NCBI RefSeq assembly: GCF_001402915.1
Contig: NZ_CP012945.1
Location: forward strand, 1,002,001-1,066,000
From: Devosia sp. A16
GTDB taxonomy: Bacteria; Pseudomonadota; Alphaproteobacteria; Rhizobiales; Devosiaceae
Length of the DNA: 64,000 nt
Direction: 5' to 3'
Part shown: positions 28,685-39,900 of the stretch, one piece after another
Layout: the number at the start of each line of letters is the position of its first letter
Numbering within the stretch: the first letter of the stretch is position 1
Notes under the pieces: generated by a model
Told to the model about the DNA's origin: nothing
Database searches by the model: none
Seen by the model: only the letters and a program-made list of their open reading frames with translations
Made by a program: the position numbers and the translations under genes

Positions 28685-28685
<1 letters not shown>
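27777..28685 (+). CDS. Peptide-type ABC transporter permease, DppC type
   Basis: A 302-residue permease with a start at TTG 27777 preceded by GGAACCGG. The N-terminal cytoplasmic tail leads into the first helix (GLAVGLIILIALVLFTVIGL). The conserved YPFGTDFFGRNLLAAM segment typical of DppC/OppC follows near residue 63. The final codon overlaps the next gene by one base (TAATG), so coupling with the ATPase gene is likely. Confidence 0.93.
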
Positions 28686-29710
<1,025 letters not shown>

Positions 29711-29714
29711 ACCC

Positions 29715-30581
29715 ATGTCCAATCTTCTGGAAATCCGCAACGTCACCAAGGTCTACCAGCGCGGCCTGTTGTCCTCGCACGCCAAGATCGCGCTCAAGGA
29801 GTTCAACCTGACGCTGAAGGAGGATGATCCGACCATCCTCACCGTCGCCGGCGAGTCCGGTTCGGGCAAGACCACGCTCGCCATGCTGGTGCTGGGCTTC
29901 ATCACCCCCACCACCGGCGAGATCCTCTATCGCGGCAAGAACATCACGACGCTGCGCGGCGCTGATCGCATGGCCTATCGCCGCGAGGTGCAGGCAGTGT
30001 TTCAGGACCCGTTCGCGGTGTTCAACCCGTTCTACACCGTCGACCACCTGCTGACCGTGCCGATCAGGCAGTTCAAGCTGGCCAAATCCGGTAAGGACGC
30101 GCGCAACAGGATGGACGAAGCGCTGACCGCGGTGGGCCTGCGCCCCGAGGATGTGCTCGGCCGTTTCCCGCACCAGCTGTCGGGCGGCCAGCGCCAGCGC
30201 ATCAATGTCGCCCGCGCCCTGCTGCTGAAGCCCAAACTGCTGATCGCCGACGAGCCGGTCTCGATGGTCGATGCGTCGCTGCGCGCCAACATCCTCGAAT
30301 CGCTGAAGAACCTGCATCGCGACCATGGCGTGACCATCATCTACATCACGCACGACCTCACTACCGCCTACCACGTGGCCGACACCATCACGGTGCTCTA
30401 TCGCGGCGACGTGGTGGAGAAGGGCGATGTGGAGACGGTGATCCGCAACCCGCAGCACGCCTATACGAGGCTGCTGGTCGACTCGATTCCGTGGCCCAAC
30501 CTCGATCAGAAATGGGGCCAGCATTCGGTCCGCTCCAAGGAGTCGCAGGCCGAGTTCAGCGCCAACGCGTCGACGCCCTAG
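29715..30581 (+). CDS. Peptide-type ABC transporter ATP-binding protein, DppF type
   Basis: A 288-residue ATPase from ATG 29715. Walker A GESGSGKTT, signature LSGGQRQRINVARA, Walker B LIADEPVSMVDA and the H-loop THDLTTAY are all present. It is shorter than the homologue at 528-1574 because the C-terminal cysteine extension is missing: the protein stops after the segment SIPWPNL. It completes a five-gene importer (24804-30581). Confidence 0.93.
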   Translation: MSNLLEIRNVTKVYQRGLLSSHAKIALKEFNLTLKEDDPTILTVAGESGSGKTTLAMLVLGFITPTTGEILYRGKNITTLRGADRMAYRREVQAVFQDPFAVFNPFYTVDHLLTVPIRQFKLAKSGKDARNRMDEALTAVGLRPEDVLGRFPHQLSGGQRQRINVARALLLKPKLLIADEPVSMVDASLRANILESLKNLHRDHGVTIIYITHDLTTAYHVADTITVLYRGDVVEKGDVETVIRNPQHAYTRLLVDSIPWPNLDQKWGQHSVRSKESQAEFSANASTP

Positions 30582-30629
30582 CGTGCCTCTACAGGGCCTG
30601 CCCCGCAGGGGCGGGCTGCAACTCATAAC

Positions 30630-30652
30630 GCCGGCCGTTTGCAGCGGCCGGC
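30630..30652 (+). other. GC-rich hairpin between the ABC operon and the dehydratase gene
   Basis: GCCGGCCG-N7-CGGCCGGC forms an 8-base perfect stem 48 bases after the DppF-type stop and 58 bases before the dehydratase start. It has no T run, so it is a weak candidate for a terminator and perhaps a message-stability element. Confidence 0.4.
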
Positions 30653-30710
30653 ACAGTTACGTCCACCGCGGCCCGATATTTGCCGCACCAACTTTCGAGA
30701 TCGTATCGAC

Positions 30711-31676
30711 ATGCTAGAGATCGCCGAGGTCATCCCTCCGAAATATTCTCCCGTCTGGAAGCTCGCCAAGCAGTGCGGGGTCGATCTGGCGGTCGCCGGC
30801 CTGCCCTTCGACAGCCTCCAGGCCAATGAGCGGGTGTCTTCGCTCTCGGCGCTGTCGCGCATGAAGGATGAGTACGAGAAGGGCGGCTACGAGATCCGCG
30901 TCATCGAGGCGCGCCCGCCGCTGAACCTCGCCAAGCGCGGCCTCGAGGGCCGCGACGCCGAGATCGACGTGGTCTGCGAGCTGATCACCAACATGGGCAA
31001 GCTCGGCATCCCGGTCTGGTGTTACGAGTGGATGACCGATTTCAACTGGGTGCGCACCAACATGGCGTATCCCAGCCGCGGCGGCTCTGTGGTGACGGCG
31101 TTCGATGCCAACGACGTGCCCGACAGCATCACCTCGAACCCGCCGGTCTCGGAAGAAAAGCTCTGGGAGACGCTGGAATATTTCCTGCGCCGCGTGCTGC
31201 CGGTGGCCGAGAAGGCCGGCGTCAAGCTCTCCATGCACCCCGACGACCCGCCGATCACCCCGATCAAGGGCGTCAGCCGCATCATGCGCACGGTGCCGAA
31301 CTTCCAGCGCCTCGTCGACATGCTGCCGTCCGACTACAACACCATCACGCTCTGCCAGGGCAACTTCACCCTGATGACCGACGACCTGCCCAAGGTGATC
31401 CGCGGCTTCGGCAAGAAGAAGATCAGCTTCGTGCACTTCCGCGACGTCGAGGGCGTGCCGACCAGCTTCCACGAAACCTGGCACGACGCCGGCAAGACCG
31501 ACATGCTCGCCACCATGCGCGCCTACAAGGACATCGATTTCGACGGCGTGCTGCGCCCCGACCATGTCCCCACGGTCGAGGGCGACAGCAACGAGAACGC
31601 CGGCTACTCCGCCTTCGGCCGCCTCTATGCCATCGGCTATATCCGCGGCCTCCACGAAGCCGTCTATTCGAGTTGA
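30711..31676 (+). CDS. Mannonate dehydratase-like protein (UxuA family)
   Basis: A 321-residue TIM-barrel protein of the UxuA/xylose isomerase-like superfamily. Metal-site and active-site motifs typical of UxuA are seen: MHPDDPP near residue 177, LCQGNF near 216, FVHFRDVEG near 237 and LRPDHVP near 280. UxuA removes water from D-mannonate to give 2-keto-3-deoxygluconate. At 321 residues it is shorter than E. coli UxuA (about 394), so the substrate may be a related sugar acid. The gene follows the peptide-type importer and precedes an epimerase/dehydratase, fitting a hexuronate or aldonate route. Confidence 0.83.
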   Translation: MLEIAEVIPPKYSPVWKLAKQCGVDLAVAGLPFDSLQANERVSSLSALSRMKDEYEKGGYEIRVIEARPPLNLAKRGLEGRDAEIDVVCELITNMGKLGIPVWCYEWMTDFNWVRTNMAYPSRGGSVVTAFDANDVPDSITSNPPVSEEKLWETLEYFLRRVLPVAEKAGVKLSMHPDDPPITPIKGVSRIMRTVPNFQRLVDMLPSDYNTITLCQGNFTLMTDDLPKVIRGFGKKKISFVHFRDVEGVPTSFHETWHDAGKTDMLATMRAYKDIDFDGVLRPDHVPTVEGDSNENAGYSAFGRLYAIGYIRGLHEAVYSS

Positions 31677-31686
31677 GACTGACGCC

Positions 31687-32517
31687 ATGAAGATCGCACT
31701 TACCGGTTCATCCGGCGGCATCGGCCGCGCCATCATCACCGAGGCGCGCAAACAGGGTCACGACCTGGTCTGCATCGACCGCGTCGCGGCGCCCGAGACC
31801 GAAGAGACCAAGGACCTGCATTTCATCCAGGCCGACATGGATGAGTATGAAAAGCTCGTTGCCGCCTTTGCCGGCTGCGACGCGCTGATCCACATGGCCG
31901 CCATCCCCTCGCCGGGCCGGCACCCTGACCATGTCGTCCACAACAACAACGTGGTGGGCAGCTACAATGCGCTGCAGGCCGCAGTCGACAACGGCATCAT
32001 GCGCATCTGCCAGGCCAGTAGCGTAAACGCCATCGGCCATTCCTACAGCCGCGATCCGCATTACGACTACCTGCCGATCGACGAGGAGCACGCCAACTAT
32101 TCCGAGGAGCCTTACAGCCTTTCGAAATGGATCTGCGAACAGCAGGCCGATGCCTTCGCCCGCCGCTGGGACGATATCTCGATCGCCTCGATGCGCTTCC
32201 ACTGGGTGGTGCCGGAGCGCGAACTGGCGGCCCGCAACTTCACCCCCAACGCGCCTTCGCCGAAAAAGCACCTCTTCGCCTATACCCGGTTCGACGCGGC
32301 GGCGCGGGCGTGCCTCTTGAGCATCGAAGGCAAGTTCAGGGGGCACGAAGTGTTCTACATCGTGGCCCCCGACACCACGCTCGACATGCCAAGCCTCGAG
32401 GCGGCGGAGAAGTTCTTCCCCGGCATCCCGATCAAGGGCGATCTCAGCGGCCGCAAGGCCTTCTTCAATTCGTCCAAAGCCGAGCGCATTCTCGGCTGGA
32501 AGCACGACCAGTCGTAA
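31687..32517 (+). CDS. NAD-dependent epimerase/dehydratase family protein
   Basis: A 276-residue extended short-chain dehydrogenase. The N-terminal nucleotide-binding motif is TGSSGGIGRA, the catalytic serine region is QASSVNAIG and the Tyr/Lys pair is in YSLSK. It is close in size and fold to uronate dehydrogenases and to small NDP-sugar epimerases. Ten bases separate it from the dehydratase gene. Oxidation of an imported uronic acid or related sugar is likely, but the substrate is not resolved. Confidence 0.82.
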   Translation: MKIALTGSSGGIGRAIITEARKQGHDLVCIDRVAAPETEETKDLHFIQADMDEYEKLVAAFAGCDALIHMAAIPSPGRHPDHVVHNNNVVGSYNALQAAVDNGIMRICQASSVNAIGHSYSRDPHYDYLPIDEEHANYSEEPYSLSKWICEQQADAFARRWDDISIASMRFHWVVPERELAARNFTPNAPSPKKHLFAYTRFDAAARACLLSIEGKFRGHEVFYIVAPDTTLDMPSLEAAEKFFPGIPIKGDLSGRKAFFNSSKAERILGWKHDQS

Positions 32518-32525
32518 CCTCTGCG

Positions 32526-32541
32526 GCGGGCTAACGCCCGC
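32526..32541 (+). other. Short hairpin after the epimerase gene
   Basis: GCGGGC-TAAC-GCCCGC, a 6-base perfect stem with a four-base loop, nine bases after the stop codon. There is no T run. It may be a weak terminator or a stability element between this gene and the PQQ dehydrogenase. Confidence 0.4.
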
Positions 32542-32631
32542 ACGACGGTGAGTTCATTAGGATCGGTCCACCCGGACCCAATCCGCTCGGCTGCGGGTTG
32601 GGTCGCCGATTCATTTCCTCGGAGGAACGCC

Positions 32632-34491
32632 ATGAGACTTTTCGCAACGTTCGCCCTTGCCGCGCTGATCGCCGGCACCGTTGGTCCCGCCCTGGCGCAA
32701 GGCGCGCCGGACACGGCGGTCACCGGCACCAAGCAGTTCGAGATGAAGGAGCTGACCAACGGTCTCGAGGGGCCATGGGAGATCACCTGGGGGCCGGATG
32801 ACTGGCTGTGGGTGACCGAACGCGTCGGTGGCAGGATCACGCGCGTCAACCCGACCGATGGCACCAAGCAGGTGGCGATCGATATCGAGGAGGTCTCGCC
32901 CCCCGGCGGCCAGGACGGCCTGCTCGGCATGGCGCTCGACCCCGGCCTGCTCAAGGATACCGGCAATGATTACGTCTACGCGGCCTATACCTACGTGGAC
33001 AAATCGCTGCCCAAGCATGACTGGGTCAAGGACCCGTTCAGCCCTTATGCCAACCTCTTCGCCAAGATCGTTCGGCTTAGCTACGACAAGGCTGCCGGGA
33101 CGCTGAGCGACCCGCAGGTGATCATTGCCGGCATGCCCGGCCAGAACGACCACAATTCCGGCCGGCTGAAGTTCGGCCCCGACGGCAAGCTCTACTACAC
33201 CATTGGCGATGGCGGTAAGGGCCAGCTCGGCAACTGGTGCATTCCGATCGAGGCGCAGCGCCTGCCGACCGCCGACGAAGTCTCGGCCAAGAACTGGGTC
33301 GCCTACCAGGGCAAGTCGCTGCGGCTCAATCTCGACGGTTCGATCCCCGAGGACAACCCCGAGATCGAGGGCGTCAAGAGCCATGTCTTCACCTATGGCC
33401 ACCGCAACATGCAGGGCATCGACTTCGGGCCTGACGGCACGCTCTATGCGTCCGAGCAGGGGCCCAAGACCGATGACGAAGTCAATGTGCTGGTCGGCGG
33501 CGACAATTACGGCTGGCCGCATGTCGTCGGCTTCAAGGACGACAAGGCCTACCAGATGGCCCGCTGGGACCTCGCGACCACGCCCTGCGCCCAGCTGACC
33601 TTCTCCGACATCACCATCGATCCTTCGGTGCCGGTCGAGGACGAAACCGCCTGGCCCGGCCAGCAGCATGACCCGCTGGCGACGCTCTTCACCGTCCCCA
33701 GCGACTGGGATTTCACCGACCCGGCCTGCGGCGGCATCGACTTCATCTGCTGGCCGACCGTCGCCACCTCGTCGATGCAGGCTTACTTCCCCAAGCCGGG
33801 CGAAGGCATTCCCGGCTGGGAGAACTCGCTGCTCGTCACCACACTGAAGCGCGGCTCGATCTATCGCATCCCGCTCAGCGCCGACGGCAAATCCGCCGCC
33901 GGGCCGATCGAGCGCTACTTCCAGTCCGAGAACCGGCTGCGCGACATGGCGCTGAGCCCCGACATGAAGACCATGTACGTGGCGACCGATGTCAGCGGCC
34001 TCGTCGGCACCATGAGCGGTGGCGCCGGCACGACCCTGCAGAACCCCGGCGCCATCCTCGTCTACACCTATAAGGGCGAGGGCGACGGCAGCGCTGCGGC
34101 AGCGCCGAGCGAGGCAGCCCCGGCTGCCGAGGCGGCGACGAGCACCGCCGCGGCCGGCGCGCCGGCGAGCTTCACGGCGGAGCAGGCGGCGCGCGGCAAG
34201 ACCGCCTACGATGCCAACTGCGTCTCCTGCCACGGCCCCGATCTGATCAGCGCCAATTATGGCCCGCCGCTCGCCGGGCCGTATTTCGAAGGCAAATGGG
34301 TCGGCCAGAGTGTCGCTGCGCTCTACACCCACGTGCATGACCGCATGCCGCCGTCGCGGCCGGGCCAGTTGGGCGATGAGACCTACGCCGATCTCGTCGC
34401 CTACATCCTCTCGGTCAACGGCCTCGCAGCCGGCGACACGGAACTGCCGGCCGATGTCAGCAAGCTCAAGGCGATGACAATCGTCAAGTAG
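32632..34491 (+). CDS. PQQ-dependent sugar dehydrogenase fused to cytochrome c
   Basis: A 619-residue exported protein. A signal peptide (MRLFATFALAALIAGT, ending ALAQ) leads to a glucose/sorbosone dehydrogenase-type beta-propeller up to about residue 480. Propeller motifs include PGQNDHNSGRLKFGPDGKLY and GHRNMQGIDFGPDG. An Ala-rich linker of about 30 residues joins it to a C-terminal cytochrome c domain. Its haem motif CVSCH is at 530-534, and DRMPPSRPGQL carries the probable axial methionine. It would oxidise a sugar in the periplasm and pass electrons to the respiratory chain. Start ATG 32632 follows GGAGGAACGCC. The fusion fits the operon's sugar-acid enzymes. Confidence 0.9.
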   Translation: MRLFATFALAALIAGTVGPALAQGAPDTAVTGTKQFEMKELTNGLEGPWEITWGPDDWLWVTERVGGRITRVNPTDGTKQVAIDIEEVSPPGGQDGLLGMALDPGLLKDTGNDYVYAAYTYVDKSLPKHDWVKDPFSPYANLFAKIVRLSYDKAAGTLSDPQVIIAGMPGQNDHNSGRLKFGPDGKLYYTIGDGGKGQLGNWCIPIEAQRLPTADEVSAKNWVAYQGKSLRLNLDGSIPEDNPEIEGVKSHVFTYGHRNMQGIDFGPDGTLYASEQGPKTDDEVNVLVGGDNYGWPHVVGFKDDKAYQMARWDLATTPCAQLTFSDITIDPSVPVEDETAWPGQQHDPLATLFTVPSDWDFTDPACGGIDFICWPTVATSSMQAYFPKPGEGIPGWENSLLVTTLKRGSIYRIPLSADGKSAAGPIERYFQSENRLRDMALSPDMKTMYVATDVSGLVGTMSGGAGTTLQNPGAILVYTYKGEGDGSAAAAPSEAAPAAEAATSTAAAGAPASFTAEQAARGKTAYDANCVSCHGPDLISANYGPPLAGPYFEGKWVGQSVAALYTHVHDRMPPSRPGQLGDETYADLVAYILSVNGLAAGDTELPADVSKLKAMTIVK

Positions 34492-34505
34492 CGGTCAAAT
34501 GAATG

Positions 34506-34538
34506 GAGCCGTCCGGCAGATGGTCCGCCGGACGGCTC
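34506..34538 (+). terminator. Terminator-like hairpin after the PQQ dehydrogenase gene
   Basis: GAGCCGTCCGGC and GCCGGACGGCTC form a perfect 12-base stem around a 9-base loop, starting 14 bases after the stop codon. No clear T run follows, so termination would be Rho-assisted or the hairpin acts in message stability. Confidence 0.5.
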
Positions 34539-34671
34539 AAGTGAGGCCCGGACACCATCGCAACGGCGCCTTCCCGTTTGATGAAGCGGTTGCCGCCGAG
34601 TCTCATCTAATTTGACGACGATCAGAGGTTGTTCGGGGCCTGCAGCGCCACGGCATACTCGGTCGCCTGTT

Positions 34672-34796
34672 GCCCCACCCCCTCCCATCCTCCCCCATCA
34701 AGGGGGAGGTGCTGGGCTGGTGGATGCGGTTGGATGGTGCCTGACGCACCAGACGACACCTCCCCCCTTGTGGGGGAGGATGGGAGGGGGGTGGGC
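34672..34796. repeat. Large palindromic repeat, copy 7
   Basis: In the 348-base gap between the convergent PQQ dehydrogenase and PbpC genes, which otherwise holds only the hairpin at 34506-34538. Outer arms CCCCACCCCCTCCCATCCTC and the complementary GGATGGGAGGGGGGTGGG enclose core palindromes CCTCCCCCATCAAGGGGGAGG-like and their inverse. The centre is about 50 bases. Confidence 0.85.
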
Positions 34797-34839
34797 CGCA
34801 GGCGCAGCCTTCCGGGCGAGCCCCTGGCGGCCCCGCCCC

Positions 34840-36966
34840 CTAATCCAGGAACACCTTCACCGAGTCCGAGCGTCCTTCGGCATCCACCACCGACAGCGTC
34901 ACGAAGCCCGGCCCATCCGGCCGCCAGCTGTTCTGCCTTGCGAACGCCGAGCGCCCGAACGGCGCGCCGTTGGCGAAGAAGGTGAAGGGCGGCACGCCGT
35001 TGCGCACCTTGACGATCAGCGGCGCCTCGTTGCCCGAGGCGAGCCCCAGGTCGACATCGACGCCGTCGGCCGGATAGGCGATCTGCGGCGCCGCATCGCG
35101 TTTCACCTTCTGCTCGTCAGGATGGCGGAAGCGGCGCAGCGGCAGGGGCAGTTCGGAGTTGGAGGCAAAGATCGTGCCCGGCGGCGCATCGCGCAGCGGC
35201 ACGGTCTTCTCGGCCAGCCGGTCGAAGGCCTCGAACAGGATCGGCGCCGCCGCACGGATGCCGGTAATGCCGGGGATCTGCGAGTTGTCGGGCCGGCCGA
35301 CCCACACCCCGATCACGGTCTTGCCGTCAAAGCCGATGGCCCAGGCGTCGCGATAGCCGTAGGAGGTGCCGGTCTTGTAGGCGATGCGTCCAGCCGAACC
35401 GTTGAGCGGCGGCGGCACGTCGGCGAGGATATTGGCGACATACCAGGCAGCGATCGGGTCGAGCACCGGCGCCGGCGTCTCGGTTTCCTCGACCACCGGC
35501 TTCACCCCGTCGCGCAGCACCACGGGCGTGCCGCCCCGGCCGATCGCGGCGTAGATCGACACCAGGTCGCGCAGCGTCAAGCCGACGCCACCGAGCCCCA
35601 CCGCGAGGCTTGGCGCCGTGTCGGCGGGCAGCCGCGCCGCCGCATGCGCCCGCTTGATCCGCGCCACCAGCCGCGCCGGGCCGACCGCATCGAGCACCAC
35701 CACGGCGGGGATATTCAGCGACTCGGTCAGAGCCTGCCGGATCGACACCGTGCCGCGGTTGAAGCCGTCGAAATTGACCGGTACATAGCCGTTGAACGCC
35801 GTCGGCCGATCTTCGATCAGGCTCTCGGGATGGGCGAGGCCGAGCTCGAACGCCAGTCCGTAGATCAGCGGCTTGAGGGTCGAGCCGGGTGAGCGCACGG
35901 CCTCGGTCATATCGACATAGCCGGCGCTCTCGGTGTTGAACAAGCCGGCCGAGCCGACCGACGCGAGGATATTGCCGGTCTGCTGGTCGGCGACGACGAT
36001 CGCCACCGAGAGTTTCGAGCCCAGCTGCGCCGCCCGATCGGCGCCCAGCCGCTCGAGCTTGCCTTGGAGCGTCCTGTCGATGGTGAGTTCGATCCGCCGT
36101 GCATTGGGGTGCGCCTTGACCGCCGCCTCGGCGAGATGCGCCGCGAACATCGGGAACTCGCGTCGCGCCTTGGGCATCGGCTCGAGCTTGGCCGCCTCGG
36201 CCTCCTCGGCGCTGATCACCCGGGCGCCGACCATGCGGTCGAGCACCAGGTTGCGTGCCGCCCGCGCGACCTCGACGTCGCGGTCCGGCCGACGGGCTTC
36301 CGGCGATTGCGGCAGCGCCACCAGCAGCGCGCATTCCGCCGTGGTGAGCCGCCCCGGCTCCTTGCCGAAATAGGCGAGGCTCGCCGCACGGATCCCCTCG
36401 ATATTGCCGCCATAGGGCGCCAGCGTCAGGTAGAGCGTGAGGATGTCGTCCTTGCTGAGGGAGCGCTCCAGCATGTCGGCATGCACCATCTGGCGCAGCT
36501 TGCCGGCAATGTTGCGGGTCGGCTCGCCGCCGATCAGCCGCGCCACCTGCATGGTGAGGGTGGAGCCACCCGAGACGATCCGCCCTGCCCCGGCATATTG
36601 CACCGCGGCGCGCAGCATCGAGGGCCAATCGATGCCCTGGTGTTCGTTGAAATGCTGGTCCTCGTAGGCCAGCAGCATGTCGATGAAGCGCCGGTCGACC
36701 TCGGCAATGGTCACGGGCAGGCGCCAGCGGCCATTGGCCGTGGTGAAGGGCCTGAGCAACAGGCCGGCGTTGTCGACCACCGCGGTCGACACGGGCACCG
36801 CCGACACCACCGGAGTGGGCGGCAGCGTGGCGCGGATATCGCGCAGCACGGCCAGCCCATATTGGCTACCGACCAGCGCCACGCCGGCCAGCACGATCAG
36901 CGTCGCAGTAAAGAGCCCCGGCGCGCGGAAGCGCCGAGGCTCAGGTTTCTGTGCGGCCCTGCTCAT
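34840..36966 (-). CDS. pbpC: Penicillin-binding protein 1C
   Basis: A 708-residue bifunctional peptidoglycan synthase. A single N-terminal membrane anchor (residues 16-40) is followed by the glycosyltransferase domain, with EDQHFNEHQGIDW and the GGSTLTMQVARL motif. The transpeptidase domain has SPGSTLKPLIYG with the S-x-x-K serine, and a YKTGTSYGYRDAWAIGFDG K-T-G motif. The C-terminal BiPBP_C domain is typical of PBP1C. The ATG overlaps the stop of the alpha-2-macroglobulin gene (ATGA), the same pairing as yfhM-pbpC in enterobacteria. The pair is thought to guard and repair the cell wall. Confidence 0.95.
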   Translation of the reverse strand: MSRAAQKPEPRRFRAPGLFTATLIVLAGVALVGSQYGLAVLRDIRATLPPTPVVSAVPVSTAVVDNAGLLLRPFTTANGRWRLPVTIAEVDRRFIDMLLAYEDQHFNEHQGIDWPSMLRAAVQYAGAGRIVSGGSTLTMQVARLIGGEPTRNIAGKLRQMVHADMLERSLSKDDILTLYLTLAPYGGNIEGIRAASLAYFGKEPGRLTTAECALLVALPQSPEARRPDRDVEVARAARNLVLDRMVGARVISAEEAEAAKLEPMPKARREFPMFAAHLAEAAVKAHPNARRIELTIDRTLQGKLERLGADRAAQLGSKLSVAIVVADQQTGNILASVGSAGLFNTESAGYVDMTEAVRSPGSTLKPLIYGLAFELGLAHPESLIEDRPTAFNGYVPVNFDGFNRGTVSIRQALTESLNIPAVVVLDAVGPARLVARIKRAHAAARLPADTAPSLAVGLGGVGLTLRDLVSIYAAIGRGGTPVVLRDGVKPVVEETETPAPVLDPIAAWYVANILADVPPPLNGSAGRIAYKTGTSYGYRDAWAIGFDGKTVIGVWVGRPDNSQIPGITGIRAAAPILFEAFDRLAEKTVPLRDAPPGTIFASNSELPLPLRRFRHPDEQKVKRDAAPQIAYPADGVDVDLGLASGNEAPLIVKVRNGVPPFTFFANGAPFGRSAFARQNSWRPDGPGFVTLSVVDAEGRSDSVKVFLD

Positions 36967-39900
36967 GGCCCGGTCGTGCCGACCTCGATCTGGCCCGCGT
37001 CGGTATTGGCGCGCAGCTCCGGCCGGTACATGTCCTCGACCGTGGCGCCCGGCATCACGAAGCTGCCCGGCGATACGGCACGCACCATATAGGCGGTGGT
37101 GACGCTGCTGGCCGCCGAGGTGAAGCGGAAGGCGGCGACGAACTGGTCGGTGCGCGATTCCACATGCGCCGGCGTATCGACGGTGAGCCAGCTGAGATCG
37201 GCGACGCCCGAGCCCTGCAGCAGGTCGGGGTTCTCGATCTCGAACCCGGCCGGCAGCGGATCGGCCACCACATACTGGCCCGAGCCCAGTTGCGTCGGCT
37301 GCGTCGTCAGCACCACCACGAAGCGATCGTTCTGGTGGATGTTGCTGAGGTCGGCCACTTCGCCATTGGGCAGGTAGTAGTCGCGCTGGATGGTGAAGCC
37401 GTTGGAGCTCGCCGCCGGCGGGGTCGCCGGGATGGCGGTGACGGTCACCTTCATCTCGGTCGGACGGTTGCCGTTATTGACGATCTCCACCGGCTGGCTG
37501 TCGAACGCCTCCTGGTCGTAGCGGCGATAGACGGTGCCCTTGAGCGGGTCGCCATCGATCGTCACCGAACCATCGCCGGCCTCACGGGCCAGCGCCGAGG
37601 CCGCCACCAGGGTCCACGCATCCTCCTGGGTGGAGGTCCAGCGGGCCTGGTCGCGCAGCGTCGCGAGCTTGCTCGTCAGTTCGCCGATATCGACACCCGA
37701 CGGCGTGAACTCGGCGGCGAGTGCGAGCACTCCGGCCGTATCGCGCAGCTGGCTGCCATAGTCGTTGCGGTACTTGGCCCGATCCTCGCGTGCCCTAAGG
37801 TCCTCGACCGCCGCCTGGAAGGCGGTGGCCGCCCGGGTCCGGTCGCCATAGAGGGCGAGCGCGGCGCCGAGCTGGGCCTTGGCGAGGGGCGAGCCGAAGG
37901 CGCTGAGGCGCGCCTCGAGGTAGTAGCGCAGGTCGCCGATGGCGGCCCGGCCGGCGCGCGCCAGATCGTAGAGCGCGAAGGCCACGTCCTCGCCGCCGAC
38001 CGTGAAGTCGGTGGCATAGGACACCTGGTTGCCGAGGTTGTCGAGCGCCCGGGTCATCGCCAGATCCGGCACGTCGTAGCCTTCCGCCTTGGCGCGGAGC
38101 AGGAACTCGGTGACGTAGGAGTCGAGCCACAGGTCGGTGCCGTCATAGGGCCCCCAGAGGCCGAAACCGCCGCTGGAGGTCTGCTTGGCGAGCAGGTTCT
38201 TGATCGCGTCCTTGACCCGCTGGGTGATCGCTTCGTCGTCGCCCAGACCGATCATCGAGGCGACTTCGTTGAGATAGAGCAGCGGCAGGGCCCGGCTCGA
38301 GGTCTGCTCGGCACAGCCATAGGGGTAGCGGTCGAGCTGCATCAGCAGCCCCGGCACGTCGAGGCGGGCAATCGGGCCCACCGCGAGCGTCAGCTCCCCG
38401 GTATGCGGCACCATGTCGGCGAAGAAGCTCTTGTCGAGCGTCTGCCTGGCGCCCACGTCCAGCGGGATCAGCTGGCTGGTGGTCACCGGTGCGCTGGCGG
38501 CGCGGACCCCGAGCGTCAGCTCCTTGGTCTGCGTCGTGCCATCGGGCGCAGTGACGATCACCCTGAGCGTCTGGTCGCCGATCGCCGTGCCGGTAAGGCT
38601 GAGGTTGAGCGCGGTGCGCTCGCCGGTCGGCAGGTCGACCGACGTCTCGGCCGCATCGGTCGAGAGCCCGGTGCCCGTGTCGAGCGCCACCTTGTAGGTG
38701 CCCGGCGTTCCGGCGACGTTGTTGACCTCGACCAGCAGCCGCGATGTATCGTCGAGACGGAGGAACCGCGGCGGGCTCAGGTTCACCACCACTGGATCCC
38801 GCACGATCACGTCGGCGGAACCGTGGCCCACGGCGCCGGCGCTCCACGCCATCGCCATCAGCCGCACCGTGCCGTTGAAATCCGGCATGTCGAAGCTGAT
38901 CGTCGCGGTGCCGTCGGCCCCCACTTCGACGATGCCCGAGTGCAGCGCCACCAGCACGGTGGTCGCCGGCGGCGTGCCGAGGCGCGAGGCGCCCTCGTCA
39001 CCGCCGGTGCGGAACGCGCCGGGCGTGCCCTGCATCGGGTCGATCAGCTGGCCATAGAGGTCGCGCACCTCGACGCCGAGCTGGCGCTGGCCGAAGAACC
39101 AGCCATCCGGATCCGGCACCTGGAACTTGGTGAGGTTGAGGATGCCGAGGTCCACTGCCGCAACCGCCACGTAGGCCTTGTCGCCCGGCTTGACGTTGCC
39201 GAGTTTCACCGTGGTGGTGAACGCTTGGCGCGGCAGCGCTTCCTTGGGCGCATCGAGGCTCAGGTCGAGCTTCAGGTCGCCCGGCTCGACATCGGCGAAA
39301 GCGAGGCCGAGCGCGCGCGCCGGCATCCGCTTGGCTTCGGCGCTGGCCGGACGATAGAGCATCGCCGTCACATAGGCGCCAGGACCCCAGTCATCGGTGA
39401 CTTCGAGCGGCACGGTAGTACCGCCTTCCGGCACCTCGACCGCCTTCATGTCGATGATGCGATCGTCGACCACCATCACCAGCGCAGTGCCGGCGAACTG
39501 CGGATCGAGCTTCAGGTTGGCCGTCTCGCCCTTGCGATAGGCCGGCTTGTCGAGCGCGACGGACAGGGTGTCCGGCGTGTCGGAACCGGCTTCCGGATAA
39601 TAGTAGCCGGCATAGAACTCGTAGCTGGTCGAGGTCGCGCCTTCGCCGGTGCTCGAGATTTCGAGCCGGTACTGGCCCCAGCTGACCGGGGCGCCGATGG
39701 CGACCGGGCCGGAGGCCTGGGCGTCGACCGTGCCGTTGGCCACCTGACGGGTGGTGGTGACGGCTTCCCATTTCCAGGTGCCGCTGTTGCGGTACCACTG
39801 GTAGGTCGTCTCCACCCGCGACAGCGACCATTCGAGGCCGGCCTCGTCGGCGGTTGCGCCGTCGGGCGCCACCGCGATCACGTCGAACGACGCTTCGCTG

